From Nonomuraea gerenzanensis (GTDB taxonomy: Bacteria; Actinomycetota; Actinomycetes; Streptosporangiales; Streptosporangiaceae): 64,000 bases of DNA. Shown here one piece after another: positions 1-7,647 of the stretch. The stretch lies in contig NZ_CP084058.1 in the NCBI RefSeq assembly GCF_020215645.1, positions 11,946,033-12,010,032 of the forward strand, written 5' to 3'. The position numbers were made by a program, and so were the translations under genes. Position 1 is the first letter of the stretch. Each line of letters starts with the position of its first letter. The notes under the pieces are model-generated. The model made no database searches. It was not told where the DNA came from and saw nothing but the letters and a program-made list of their open reading frames with translations.

Positions 1-156
1 TGAGCCAGCCGACGCTCCCCCTCGCCGCAAGGCCAACGACGCGAGTTGAGAAGTGTCCCAACTGTTCCCGGTCTCCCTAAGCCTGCTCTGAGCAGCGCGC
101 GCCGAGTCGCCTGCGAGACAACACCCGGGACGCGAAGAAGCCGGAAGGATACTTCC

Positions 157-633
157 ATGATCAAGCGCTTATTGGCGGCGTTGAGCCTCTTAGCCGCGGT
201 TGCAGGTTGCGATGCGGCATGGTTGCCCAGGACGGTGATCACGGTCGATCCCGATGCGCTCGCGGAAGTGCGAAGCGTGGGCCGCGTCGTCACGCGGACC
301 TTCGTGGACCCGATGTACGAGCGGACTGTTCAAGTCATCGAGGTTCTGGTGGTCGACATGCGGGCCACCGGCTTTCTCGAAGCGCTCGACCTCGCGCGCA
401 CTCGCCTGGAGCGGCTCGGATGGAGCGAGGTCGGCTCTACTGACGTGTCGGTGCAGATGGAGTCGAGTCGCTGGGAGGGGACGACCACGACGCTCGACTC
501 CGTGGAGGAACTGGATGCGCTCGGTGCGCGACTGGAGCCGACGGCGGGAGAAGCACTGCGGGCTGATCCGAAGAAGTGGGCGAACTACATCGTGGTGTCA
601 CTCTCCAGCGTGAACGAGAGTGTGCACGAGTAG
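157..633 (+). CDS. Small secreted lipoprotein, unknown function
   Basis: The protein is 158 aa. It begins with a lysine/arginine-containing signal peptide and a lipobox (VAGC) whose cysteine is residue 18, so it should be lipid-anchored on the outer face of the membrane. The ATG at 157 is preceded by GGAAGG at 143-148; the frame stays open upstream to position 46, but that extension would bury the signal peptide. The mature part is mixed alpha/beta with no family I recognise. The codon use looks slightly less GC-biased than that of the genes to the right. AGCCCGCA (639-646) and TGCGGGCT (680-687) lie downstream and could form a long-looped hairpin between this gene and its convergent neighbour. 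Confidence 0.75.
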   Translation: MIKRLLAALSLLAAVAGCDAAWLPRTVITVDPDALAEVRSVGRVVTRTFVDPMYERTVQVIEVLVVDMRATGFLEALDLARTRLERLGWSEVGSTDVSVQMESSRWEGTTTTLDSVEELDALGARLEPTAGEALRADPKKWANYIVVSLSSVNESVHE

Positions 634-690
634 GTGTGAGCCCGCAGGGTCTGTCCGGTTCCCGATGATGTCGCAGGCATGCGGGCTTCG

Positions 691-1068
691 TCAGGCTTCC
701 TGATCGAACTCGGCCTTGCGCCGAGCGAGGTAGGCGGGCCAGTCGGTACGCGCGGCGACGACGTCCTCGATCGACAGCCTGATCACCCCGCAGGAGCCGA
801 CGGAGCAGGCGCGCGGCATGGAAGCGTCGATCAAGGAGATCCCCCCGATCTGATCACCGTCGTTGAAGGTGCAGAGCACGGGGTGGAAGGAGCAGTCTTC
901 GTAGATGTCGCCGGGTCTGATGCGCCCGGGCTGGTCTCTGGTCACAGAGCAAGTTTGAGGGGCCTGGCGCACCAGGCGAACGAATTCCGCGCACCGCCTC
1001 CGCGCTCCACTGTGTCGTTCGAGCTCGGCGTGCACGGCTTCCCACGCCATCTCCGTCTGCACTACCAT
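691..1068 (-). CDS. Cysteine-rich hypothetical protein
   Basis: This encodes about 125 aa with seven cysteines, several in close pairs (CSFHPVLC and CSVGSC). That suggests a metal-binding or disulfide-containing small domain, but I recognise no family. The start at 1068 was chosen because AAGGGGG lies just upstream on the minus strand; an ATG four codons earlier, at 1080, lacks a ribosome-binding site. The gene is divergent from the small secreted-peptide gene at 1105, with about 36 bp between the starts. The coding assignment rests on coherent protein composition and the ribosome-binding site. The plus strand is also open here, so confidence is moderate. Confidence 0.6.
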   Translation of the reverse strand: MVVQTEMAWEAVHAELERHSGARRRCAEFVRLVRQAPQTCSVTRDQPGRIRPGDIYEDCSFHPVLCTFNDGDQIGGISLIDASMPRACSVGSCGVIRLSIEDVVAARTDWPAYLARRKAEFDQEA

Positions 1069-1104
1069 CGCCCCCTTCATCACCGAAATCGCACGGGAGG
1101 TCCC

Positions 1105-1281
1105 ATGATCCGCACCGGACTGCTCAAGAAGATCGCCATCGTGCTCGCCGCCGGTCTCATCGCGCTCGGCCTCGGCGCGGCGACCGCCTCCGCCGCCTCC
1201 GCCGCCTCCGCCGCCTCCGTCGCCGGCGACATCGGGCTCCCCGGGGGCTCCGGCGAGATCTCGGACCACCCTCAGCCGTAA
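1105..1281 (+). CDS. Short secreted peptide with SAA repeats
   Basis: The 58-aa product has a classic Sec signal peptide: a basic start (MIRTGLLKK), a hydrophobic core at about residues 10-25 and an Ala-X-Ala type cleavage region. The cleavage region is extended by a tandem GCCGCCTCC repeat that encodes alternating serine and alanine pairs. The mature peptide would be about 20-25 aa, Gly/Pro-rich, and end in DHPQP. GGGAGG at 1095-1100 is an excellent ribosome-binding site for the ATG at 1105. The function is unknown. It could be a secreted signal or surface peptide, but nothing nearby, such as a modifying enzyme or dedicated exporter, supports a specialised role. Confidence 0.65.
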   Translation: MIRTGLLKKIAIVLAAGLIALGLGAATASAASAASAASVAGDIGLPGGSGEISDHPQP

Positions 1282-1356
1282 GTACCGCCCCGGACACCCA
1301 GGACCCCTGCCTTCGGCCGGTGCCGTGACGCGGTGGCCTCCGCATGATGTGGCGTC

Positions 1357-2307
1357 ATGCCACACGAAGACCCCGCACCTCGGATCATCGCGCTCGACGT
1401 GCTGCGCGGCTTCACGCTGTGCGAGATCCTCCTCGCCAACATCCAGCTCATCGCCAACGGCGACCGCGCCGTCACGGCGCCGCCCATGGGCGAGTGGGAT
1501 CCCTGGCTCGGGCTCCCGATCTTCTCCCTGCTCTTCGGCGTCGGCTTCGCGCTGCTGCTTGACTCCGCCGCGAACCGTGTCCCCCGCCCGCGACTGCCGT
1601 TGCTGCGCCGGCTGCTCGCGTTGCTGGTGATCGGGCTCGGGCACGGGCTGCTGTGGCGGGGGGAGATCCTCACCGTGTACGCGGTCGTGGCGCTGCTGGT
1701 GCTGCTGCCCTCGACCTGGCTGCCGCGTTGGGCCGTGGCAGGTCTGGCTCCGGTGCTCGTCGCGGCGGCGTCGGGCGCCGGCGGGGGCGGTGGTCCGCTG
1801 ATGATCGCCGGGCTGTTTCTGCTGGGCTCTGCGCTAGTGCGCTACGGGGTGGTCGAACGCCTCGAGAGGTCCACGCGGGTGCCGCTGGTGCTGGGCCTGG
1901 GCCTGGCGGCGGGGGTGGCCGCGGCCGGGGCCGTGGCGCCCGGGCACTCCTTCGCGAGCGGCCTGGCCGATCTGCTGCTCGCCGGTGTGTACGTGTGTGC
2001 CGTCCTCGTCCTGCTCAGAACGCCGTTGCGACCCGCCATGCAAGCCGTGTTCGCGCCCCTGGGCCGGATGGCGCTCACCCAGTACCTGACCGCCACCGTG
2101 CTCGTCCTGATGGCCGGCCGGCTCCTCGGGGTGCCGATCGGGCAGTCCCTGCAGGCGGCGTACCTGACGGCCGGAGCCATCCTGGTGATCCAGTGGCTGT
2201 TCTGCACGCTCTGGCTGCGCTGCTTCAGGCAGGGCCCGGTCGAGTGGCTGTGGCGATGGGCCACCTGGGCCAGGCGGCCGGTGCTGCGCCGGAGGGTGCC
2301 GTCCTGA
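1357..2307 (+). CDS. DUF418 family membrane protein (YeiB-like)
   Basis: The 316-aa protein opens with the family hallmark IALDVLRGF, followed by multiple hydrophobic helices. The conserved C-terminal DUF418 region includes GRMALTQYL at about residues 240-248. Members are polytopic membrane proteins with acyltransferase-3-like topology; some are linked to transport or cell-surface chemistry, but no reaction is established. No ribosome-binding site is visible before the ATG at 1357. A weak -10-like TGATGT at 1345-1350 lies 6 nt upstream, so translation may be leaderless. The gene is followed 13 bp later by a secreted-protein gene in the same direction, probably co-transcribed. Confidence 0.85.
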   Translation: MPHEDPAPRIIALDVLRGFTLCEILLANIQLIANGDRAVTAPPMGEWDPWLGLPIFSLLFGVGFALLLDSAANRVPRPRLPLLRRLLALLVIGLGHGLLWRGEILTVYAVVALLVLLPSTWLPRWAVAGLAPVLVAAASGAGGGGGPLMIAGLFLLGSALVRYGVVERLERSTRVPLVLGLGLAAGVAAAGAVAPGHSFASGLADLLLAGVYVCAVLVLLRTPLRPAMQAVFAPLGRMALTQYLTATVLVLMAGRLLGVPIGQSLQAAYLTAGAILVIQWLFCTLWLRCFRQGPVEWLWRWATWARRPVLRRRVPS

Positions 2308-2320
2308 GAAGGCCGGTGGC

Positions 2321-2977
2321 ATGATGCCGCTCATGGCGACTTCGGCGCGGTGGCGGGCCGTCTGGGTGGGCGGCGCGCTGGTGCTGGCCGTCGCGGCCGT
2401 CGCGCTGCCCCACTGGCCGCTGTTCGGGTCCGAGGTGGTGGGCACGGCCGTGGAGGAGGTGCTGGAGGTCGATCCGGCGCAGCGGGCGGCGCTGCTGGAG
2501 GCCGCCGACCGCTTCCTGGAGACGGATCCTGACCGGAACGGACGCGACCTCCTGCGCACCGAACGGCCGGAGCTGGGGCCGCGGACGTTCTGCCGGGAGG
2601 AGTTCGTCGAGGTGCGCAGAAAGGATCCGCACCTCCTGCTCGGGATCGTGGCCTCCTGCATGGAGCTGGCCCGTTCGGGGGACACGCTCGTCGCCGGCAG
2701 CGGGTTCGGCGGCCCGCTGCTCCTGACCGTCGAACGGGCCGGGGGCCGCTACGCCGTACGGGAGGTGCGGGAGCCGCTGGACGGCGACAGGAACCTGCCG
2801 TCGATCCGCGAGATGTTCTCGCCCGAGGGGGCGCCGCGGGCGGTGGTGGCGCAGTCCGACGGCGGCGAGCTGCATGAGGCGGTCGTCGAGGAGGCCCGCC
2901 GGGTCTTCGGCCTGCCCGCGGGCACCGAGCTCACTTACCTCTCGATGTCGGCATACTTCGGTCTTTCCCGTACATGA
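2321..2977 (+). CDS. Membrane-anchored or secreted hypothetical protein
   Basis: The protein is 218 aa with one N-terminal hydrophobic segment (about residues 12-30), then a soluble, acidic region likely to lie outside the membrane. Two cysteines (in TFCREEF and ASCMEL) could form a disulfide. I recognise no family. Three in-frame ATGs (2321, 2324, 2333) are possible starts and none has a strong ribosome-binding site; the first is listed. It lies 13 bp after the DUF418 gene, so the two are probably transcribed together. Confidence 0.7.
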   Translation: MMPLMATSARWRAVWVGGALVLAVAAVALPHWPLFGSEVVGTAVEEVLEVDPAQRAALLEAADRFLETDPDRNGRDLLRTERPELGPRTFCREEFVEVRRKDPHLLLGIVASCMELARSGDTLVAGSGFGGPLLLTVERAGGRYAVREVREPLDGDRNLPSIREMFSPEGAPRAVVAQSDGGELHEAVVEEARRVFGLPAGTELTYLSMSAYFGLSRT

Positions 2978-3040
2978 CCATGTGAGCCGGTCCTAGGCTC
3001 GGCCGCGTCCATCGCCGCCCCATGGAGAGGGAGGCTCGCC

Positions 3041-3436
3041 ATGTCCGGGCCTTATGGAGCCGAAGCGATGCCCGCGTCCGTGTCCGTCGCCCGGTTGGGC
3101 ATGTGGGTTCAGGCGGTCATGGGGCTGGTCGGGGTGTTGCTGCTGTTCGTGCTGCTGGGCAGCGCGCCCCCGGGTGCCGTGGGTGCGGCGCTGCTGATCG
3201 CGCTGTCGGTGCCGCTGGCCACGATCCTGCTGATCGGGTTCCTGGCGCTGCGGATCCCGTCCAGGCGCGGGTGGGTGCGCGTGACAGGGATCGTGGTGGA
3301 GCTGCTGCTCGTCCTGCTGGGGCTGTGGCAGCTCACCGGCGCCGTCAGCTTCGGGAACGTGCTCGGCGTGCTGCTCGCCGGGCTCGTGTTCGCGCAGCTG
3401 TGCAGGGCGCCGTCCGCCACCTGGTTCGATCGTTAG
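3041..3436 (+). CDS. Small integral membrane protein
   Basis: The 131-aa product has about four hydrophobic helices covering most of its length, and short charged loops (IPSRRGWVR). There is no recognisable domain. The start at 3041 follows a GGGAGG ribosome-binding site at 3029-3034. The stop codon overlaps by four bases that of the convergent LysE-type gene, so the two ends are tightly packed. No function can be assigned. Confidence 0.75.
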   Translation: MSGPYGAEAMPASVSVARLGMWVQAVMGLVGVLLLFVLLGSAPPGAVGAALLIALSVPLATILLIGFLALRIPSRRGWVRVTGIVVELLLVLLGLWQLTGAVSFGNVLGVLLAGLVFAQLCRAPSATWFDR

Positions 3437-4074
3437 GCGCTGACCAGGGCCTTGGAGCGATCGGTCGCCATGCTGACGGCGAAGGCGCCGAGGATCGTGC
3501 CGGTGAGGTAGCGCTGGACGCGCAGCCACCCGGGACTGCGGGCCAGGAACGCGGCCAGCGAGCCCGCCGAGACCACGATCAATCCGTTGACCAGCGTGCC
3601 GACGAACACCTGCACCGAGCCGAGCGCGAGGCTCTGCAGCAGCACGTGTCCCATCGACGGGTCGATGAACTGCGGGAGCAGCGACAGGTAGAGGATGGCG
3701 ATCTTGGGGTTCAGCAGGCAGGTCAGCAGGCCCATCGAGAAGAGCCTGCCCGCCCGCTCCACCGGCAGCTCGCGCGGCTCGAAGGCGGACGCGCCGCCCG
3801 GCTTGACGGCGTTCCAGGCCAGCCAGAGCAGGTACGCGGCGCCGGCCAGCTTGAGCGCGGTGTAGGCGGCCGGCACGTACGCGAACACGGCCGTCAGCCC
3901 CAGGCACGTGGCGGTCAGGTAGGCGGCGAAGCCCAGGAAGACGCCCCCGAGCGAGATCAGCCCTGATCGGCGGCCCTGGGTGAGCGAGCGGGAGACCAGA
4001 TAGATCATGTTGGGGCCGGGCGTGAGCACCATGCCCAGCGAAATCAGTGCAATCCCCATCAAACCCGCCGTCAT
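3433..4074 (-). CDS. LysE/RhtB family amino-acid exporter
   Basis: About 213 aa with the family pattern: six hydrophobic segments, an N-terminal TPGPNMIYL motif and the conserved LNPKIAILYLSLLPQF loop in the middle. Members export amino acids or related small molecules across the cytoplasmic membrane. I prefer the ATG at 4074 because a TANNNT box (TAATGT on the minus strand, 4082-4087) sits 7 nt before it and no ribosome-binding site is present. A GTG at 4083 is the alternative start. A 15-bp palindrome at 4088-4102 overlaps the promoter. The gene is divergent from the metallopeptidase gene. The substrate is not predictable from sequence. Confidence 0.88.
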   Translation of the reverse strand: MTAGLMGIALISLGMVLTPGPNMIYLVSRSLTQGRRSGLISLGGVFLGFAAYLTATCLGLTAVFAYVPAAYTALKLAGAAYLLWLAWNAVKPGGASAFEPRELPVERAGRLFSMGLLTCLLNPKIAILYLSLLPQFIDPSMGHVLLQSLALGSVQVFVGTLVNGLIVVSAGSLAAFLARSPGWLRVQRYLTGTILGAFAVSMATDRSKALVSA

Positions 4075-4081
4075 GGTGCCC

Positions 4082-4102
4082 ACATTATCGGGCTAAGCCC
4101 GA
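4082..4102 (-). promoter_or_regulatory. Promoter and operator-like palindrome of the LysE-type gene
   Basis: TAATGT (minus strand, 4082-4087) is positioned as a -10 box 7 nt before the ATG at 4074. It is adjoined by TCGGGCTAAGCCCGA at 4088-4102, a perfect 7-bp inverted repeat with a 1-bp centre. Its position would let a repressor block RNA polymerase. No regulator gene is adjacent, so the binding protein is unknown. Confidence 0.5.
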
Positions 4103-4176
4103 AATATCATTACCTTTGTCGTCGCTGTGCGTAATCGATCTGCTACTGGGGAGAACTGCGTCGGAGGGAGCACGCG

Positions 4177-5136
4177 ATGCAGTTCGACGATGACAAGCCA
4201 CTCGATCCGTCGCAGGTCGAGGACGTCCGCGCCTCGGGCCCGCGGCCCGGCGGCGGTCGCGGCGGCGGGTTCGGCGGGATGCCGGGCGGCTGCATGCTGC
4301 CCATCGGCGGCCGGGGCGGCGGCTGCCTGCTGCTCGTCCTGGCGGTGGGGGCGATGTTCCTGTTCGGGATCGTGCCCTCGCCCTTCACCGGTGACGAGGG
4401 CGGGCAGCAGGGCGGGCAGCAGCCCGAGGCCCCGCCCGCGACCTCCCCCAGCGGCAACCTGGCCGAGCGCTGCAAGACGGGCGCCGACGCCGACCAGTCG
4501 GAGGACTGCCGGGTCGTCGGCACGGTGAACAGCATCCAGTCCTACTGGCGCCAGGCGTTCCAGGAGCGCGGGCGCAAGCAGTACACGCCCGCCAAGACCG
4601 TGCTGTTCTCGCAGGCGGTGCAGACGGGCTGCGGCGCGGCCGACTCCGCGGTGGGGCCGTTCTACTGCCCTGCCGACCGCAAGGTCTACCTGGACCTGAC
4701 GTTCTTCGACACGCTGCAGCGCGACTTCGGGGCCGAGGGCGGGCCGTTCGCGCAGGCGTACGTGATCGCCCACGAGTACGGCCACCACGTCCAGAACCTC
4801 CTCGGCACCATGAACAGGGTCGGCCGCGGCAACCGCCCCGGCGCCGACAGCCCGTCCGTCCGCCTGGAGCTCCAGGCCGACTGCTACGCCGGGGTCTGGG
4901 CGCAGAACGCGGTCAAGACCGGCTTCTACCAGGAGCCGTTCTCCCAGAGCGACATCGACCAGGCGCTCAGCGCGGCGGCGGCGGTCGGCGACGACAGCAT
5001 CCAGCGGCGCACGCAGGGCCGGGTCACCCCCGACGCCTTCACGCACGGCACCTCGCAGCAGCGGGAGAGGTGGTTCAGCACCGGCTACCAGAGCGGCGAC
5101 CCCGAGCAGTGCGACACCTTCTCCGGCGCCATCTAG
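4177..5136 (+). CDS. Neutral zinc metallopeptidase, membrane-anchored (first of a tandem pair)
   Basis: The 319-aa protein has a short cytoplasmic Gly-rich N-terminus with the segment LDPSQVED. One membrane helix follows at about residues 49-66, then a Pro/Gln linker and a catalytic domain facing outward. The zinc signature HEYGH lies at about residues 199-203, with the downstream ELQADCYAGVW (Glu near 231) supplying the third ligand, as in the YpfJ-like Zn_peptidase family. Four to five cysteines suggest disulfides. GGAGGGAG precedes the ATG at 4177. The physiological substrate of this family is unknown. A paralogue follows 86 bp later. Confidence 0.9.
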   Translation: MQFDDDKPLDPSQVEDVRASGPRPGGGRGGGFGGMPGGCMLPIGGRGGGCLLLVLAVGAMFLFGIVPSPFTGDEGGQQGGQQPEAPPATSPSGNLAERCKTGADADQSEDCRVVGTVNSIQSYWRQAFQERGRKQYTPAKTVLFSQAVQTGCGAADSAVGPFYCPADRKVYLDLTFFDTLQRDFGAEGGPFAQAYVIAHEYGHHVQNLLGTMNRVGRGNRPGADSPSVRLELQADCYAGVWAQNAVKTGFYQEPFSQSDIDQALSAAAAVGDDSIQRRTQGRVTPDAFTHGTSQQRERWFSTGYQSGDPEQCDTFSGAI

Positions 5137-5222
5137 GCAACCCAGGCTCCAGGCCGCCCCGATAGGCGGGCGGTCTTCGGGGCAGTTGTCCCGCCAGGCG
5201 CAACGGCGGGAAGGACGTCACG

Positions 5223-6110
5223 ATGGATTTCCGTGACCAGGTCGACCTGGACCCCTCGCAGGTGGAGGACCGCGGCGGCAGCGGCGGAGGAGGAGGAGGA
5301 GGTGGCGGCTTCTCCGGGTTCCCCGGGGGCATGGTCATCGGCGGGGGCGGCATCGTCAGCCTGATCGTGCTGGTGCTGGTGTTCGTGCTGAACAACGTCG
5401 GCGGGGGTGGCGAGCCCGCGCAGCGACAACCTCCGGCCAACCTGTCGGAGCAGTGCCAGACGGGCAAGGACGCCGACCAGACGGAGAAGTGCCAGGTCGT
5501 CGGCGTGGTGAACAGCATCCAGGACTACTGGAAGCAGGAGATCTCGGAATACCGGCTGGCGAAGACCGTCCTCTACACCGGCCGGCTGACCACCGGCTGC
5601 GGCTCGGCCAGCTCCGCCGTGGGCCCCTTCTACTGCCCCGGCGACCAGCGCGTCTACCTCGACCTGAGCTTCTTCGACCAGCTCCACAGCCAGTTCGGCG
5701 CCAAGGGCGGCCCCTTCGCCCAGGCGTACGTGATCGCCCACGAGTACGGCCACCACGTCCAGAACCTCCTCGGCGTCCTCGACTCGGGCAGCTCGGTCCC
5801 CATCGAGCTGCAGGCGGACTGCTACGCCGGCGTCTGGGCCCGCAACGCGATCGACACCGGCTTCTACGAGCGCCCCTTCACCGAGGCGGAGATCTCCGAG
5901 GCGATCGACGCCGCCGCGGCGGTGGGCGACGACAGAATCCAGCAACGCACCACCGGCAGAATCGATCCTGAATCGTTCAGCCACGGCAGCTCCGCGCAAC
6001 GCGTCAACGCCTTCCAGCGCGGTTACGAAAAGGGCGCGCCCGCCGACTGTGATCTCAACCGGCTTGCCCTGACACGGGCGGATAGCGCGAGGAATCGGAT
6101 TCTCTCCTAA
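5223..6110 (+). CDS. Neutral zinc metallopeptidase, membrane-anchored (second of a tandem pair)
   Basis: The 295-aa paralogue of the preceding gene has the same architecture: N-terminal LDPSQVED, a poly-Gly stretch, a membrane helix at about residues 42-58, and an outward catalytic domain with HEYGH at about 173-177 and IELQADCYAGVW. The two proteins share long identical blocks around the active site (AQAYVIAHEYGHHVQNLLG), so this is a local duplication. The second copy lacks the 10-15-residue insert seen after NLLG in the first. GGAAGG lies upstream of the ATG. Both sets of zinc ligands are intact, so both should be active. Confidence 0.9.
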   Translation: MDFRDQVDLDPSQVEDRGGSGGGGGGGGGFSGFPGGMVIGGGGIVSLIVLVLVFVLNNVGGGGEPAQRQPPANLSEQCQTGKDADQTEKCQVVGVVNSIQDYWKQEISEYRLAKTVLYTGRLTTGCGSASSAVGPFYCPGDQRVYLDLSFFDQLHSQFGAKGGPFAQAYVIAHEYGHHVQNLLGVLDSGSSVPIELQADCYAGVWARNAIDTGFYERPFTEAEISEAIDAAAAVGDDRIQQRTTGRIDPESFSHGSSAQRVNAFQRGYEKGAPADCDLNRLALTRADSARNRILS

Positions 6111-6120
6111 AATCAGGGGG

Positions 6121-6417
6121 GTGATCTTCAAGCTAGTCGGCGACGGACGCCCTTATCCCGACCACGGTCTGACGAACCGCGAGTGGGCCCAGATCCCTCC
6201 CCGGCAGGTCCGGCTCGACTCCCTGATCACCACGAAGGCCATGCTGGACCTGCACTCGCTGCTCGCCGCCGACTCCACGTTCTACGGCGACCTTTTCCCG
6301 CACGTGGTGCAGTGGCAGGGCGAGCTGTATCTGGAGGACGGCCTGCACCGCGCGTTGCGCGCGGCGCTGCACCAACGATCGATCCTGCACGCCAGGGTCC
6401 TCGAACTGCCCAACTGA
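6121..6417 (+). CDS. Conserved actinobacterial 98-aa protein (VapB-antitoxin-like annotation)
   Basis: The protein is compact and largely soluble, with YPDHGL near the start, a PRQVRLDSLITTK segment, and a conserved C-terminal part containing DSTFYGDLFPHVV and LYLEDGLHRALRAAL. From memory, Streptomyces relatives are often labelled VapB-family antitoxin. The sequence also resembles ParB/Srx-like DNA-contacting folds in its final helix. No toxin gene is adjacent, so a toxin-antitoxin role is not supported here. GTG at 6121 follows a CAGGGGG ribosome-binding site. It lies 10 nt after the second metallopeptidase stop, probably on the same transcript. Confidence 0.75.
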   Translation: MIFKLVGDGRPYPDHGLTNREWAQIPPRQVRLDSLITTKAMLDLHSLLAADSTFYGDLFPHVVQWQGELYLEDGLHRALRAALHQRSILHARVLELPN

Positions 6418-6428
6418 GAAAGAAAAAA

Positions 6429-6456
6429 GGGAGCCGCCGGTCGCGGCTCCCTTTTT
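6429..6456 (+). terminator. Intrinsic terminator
   Basis: A perfect 9-bp stem (GGGAGCCGC, 6429-6437, with GCGGCTCCC, 6443-6451) and 5-nt loop are followed by TTTTT. Preceding A residues make it potentially bidirectional. It closes the metallopeptidase transcript. Confidence 0.9.
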
Positions 6457-6543
6457 CGTCGGGCCGGCTGAGGCGTTTTCAACATCATTCAGCCGGAATA
6501 CGGTTACCGTTTTCGCCCGGCGCGCACGGCCCCGTACATGCGG

Positions 6544-6577
6544 AAGGGGCTCCCGACCCGCTGGTCGGAAGCCCCTT
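6544..6577 (-). terminator. Hairpin downstream of tRNA-Ser
   Basis: AAGGGGCTTCCGACC pairs with GGTCGGGAGCCCCTT on the minus strand with one mismatch and a short loop. It starts a few bases after the tRNA 3' end. There is no U-run, so it may act as a processing or weak termination hairpin. Confidence 0.6.
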
Positions 6578-6581
6578 CATG

Positions 6582-6671
6582 TGGCGGTGGTGGTGGGATT
6601 TGAACCCACGGATGAGTTGCCCCATCACACGCTTTCGAGGCGTGCGCCCTCGGCCACTAGGCGACACCACC
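6582..6671 (-). tRNA. tRNA-Ser (anticodon CGA)
   Basis: The minus strand folds into a class II tRNA. The acceptor stem pairs GGTGGTG (6665-6671) with CACCACC (6586-6592). The discriminator is G, and CCA is encoded at 6582-6584. The anticodon stem-loop CACGC-CTCGAAA-GCGTG gives anticodon CGA, which reads UCG serine codons. There is a long variable arm typical of tRNA-Ser, and the T-arm is GTGGG-TTCAAAT-CCCAC. It sits just downstream of tadA in the same direction. Confidence 0.97.
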
Positions 6672-6681
6672 GCGGATGAGC

Positions 6682-7137
6682 TTACCGGATTCTGCGAGGT
6701 GTGAAGAACCGCTTGAGGACCGCACCGCACTCCTCGGCCATCACACCCATGACGACCTCGGGCCGGTGGTTGAGCCGGCGATCGCGTACGACGTCCCAGA
6801 GCGAGCCCACGGCCCCGCCCTTGTCGTCCGTGGCCCCGTACACGATGCGCTCCACCCTGGCGAGCACGGCGGCGCCCGCGCACATCGTGCAGGGCTCCAG
6901 CGTCACCACGAGCGTGCAGCCGCTCAGCCGCCACTCGCCGCGCGCCGCGGCGGCGCCGCGCAACGCGAGGACCTCGGCGTGCGCCGTCGGGTCGGCGGCG
7001 GACTCGCGGTCGTTGCCCGCGGCGGACAGCACCTCGCCGAGCGGGTCCAGCACGACCGCCCCCACGGGGATCTCCCCCCGGGCGGCGGCCGCGTCGGCCT
7101 GCGCCAGAGCCAGGCGCATGGCCTCCTCAGAAGTCAC
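6682..7137 (-). CDS. tadA: tRNA-specific adenosine deaminase
   Basis: The 151-aa cytidine-deaminase-fold enzyme converts A34 to inosine in tRNA-Arg(ACG), allowing wobble decoding. The zinc and catalytic residues are clear: HAE at residues 53-55 and PCTMC with Cys83 and Cys86. The usual IPVGAV and YGATDDKGGAVGS segments are also present. The GTG start at 7137 lacks a strong ribosome-binding site, and an in-frame ATG at 7119 is possible, though it would remove the start of the first helix. It is the last coding gene of a minus-strand operon with two TadA-associated genes, with a 15-nt gap to the upstream one. Confidence 0.95.
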   Translation of the reverse strand: MTSEEAMRLALAQADAAAARGEIPVGAVVLDPLGEVLSAAGNDRESAADPTAHAEVLALRGAAAARGEWRLSGCTLVVTLEPCTMCAGAAVLARVERIVYGATDDKGGAVGSLWDVVRDRRLNHRPEVVMGVMAEECGAVLKRFFTPRRIR

Positions 7138-7152
7138 GACGAGGGTGCGCCG

Positions 7153-7629
7153 TCACCGCAGCCGGTCAAGCTCGTCGGCGAACGACAGCCGCTCGGCGAT
7201 CACCGACAGGATGTCGGCGGGCAGCATACCCTCCTCCATGCTCAGCTCCAGCAGCTCCTCCGAGCTCACACCCAGATCGCTGAGCAGCTCGAAGTCGCCC
7301 GCCGGGCGCACGCCGAGGCCGTTGCCGTCCTTGTCGGGCGCCACGCCGGCGAACTCGGCGAACAGCTCGCCCAGGCTGTCGGAGACGATGGCGTGCACGT
7401 CGGAGAGGAACACCCGCGGCTCGTCCTCGCCCCGGTAGCGGGCGAGGGCGAACCACTCGTCCTCGACCTCGACGCACAGCAGCGCCAGCTCGTCGCCGGT
7501 GAGGCTCAGCGCCTCCATGACCGCGTCACCGAGGTCGTCGACGATCTCGGCGCCCCCGAGATCGACCTCGGCCCCGCTCCAGCCGTCGGAGGTTCTGACG
7601 AAGGCCGCAGAAAAGGTGTTGGACGCCAT
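7153..7629 (-). CDS. TadA-associated protein (copy 1)
   Basis: The 158-aa acidic protein belongs to an actinobacterial family regularly found beside tadA and named for that association; no activity is established. Visible family features are DEWFALARYRGEDEPRVFLSD in the middle and the C-terminal segment RPAGDFELLSDLG. AGGAG lies 8 nt before the ATG at 7629. It is separated from the second, related gene upstream by 18 nt. Partnership with TadA is inferred only from gene order. Confidence 0.85.
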   Translation of the reverse strand: MASNTFSAAFVRTSDGWSGAEVDLGGAEIVDDLGDAVMEALSLTGDELALLCVEVEDEWFALARYRGEDEPRVFLSDVHAIVSDSLGELFAEFAGVAPDKDGNGLGVRPAGDFELLSDLGVSSEELLELSMEEGMLPADILSVIAERLSFADELDRLR

Positions 7630-7647
7630 GTCCGCGCTCCTGGGGGG

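Noticed and set aside
679..1104. An N-terminally extended form of the small secreted peptide
   Set aside because: The extension is antisense to the Cys-rich gene and would hide the signal peptide; the ATG at 1105 has a strong ribosome-binding site.
6121..6417. Toxin-antitoxin module
   Set aside because: The protein resembles sequences labelled VapB-like, but no toxin gene is adjacent. It is cotranscribed with a metallopeptidase instead.
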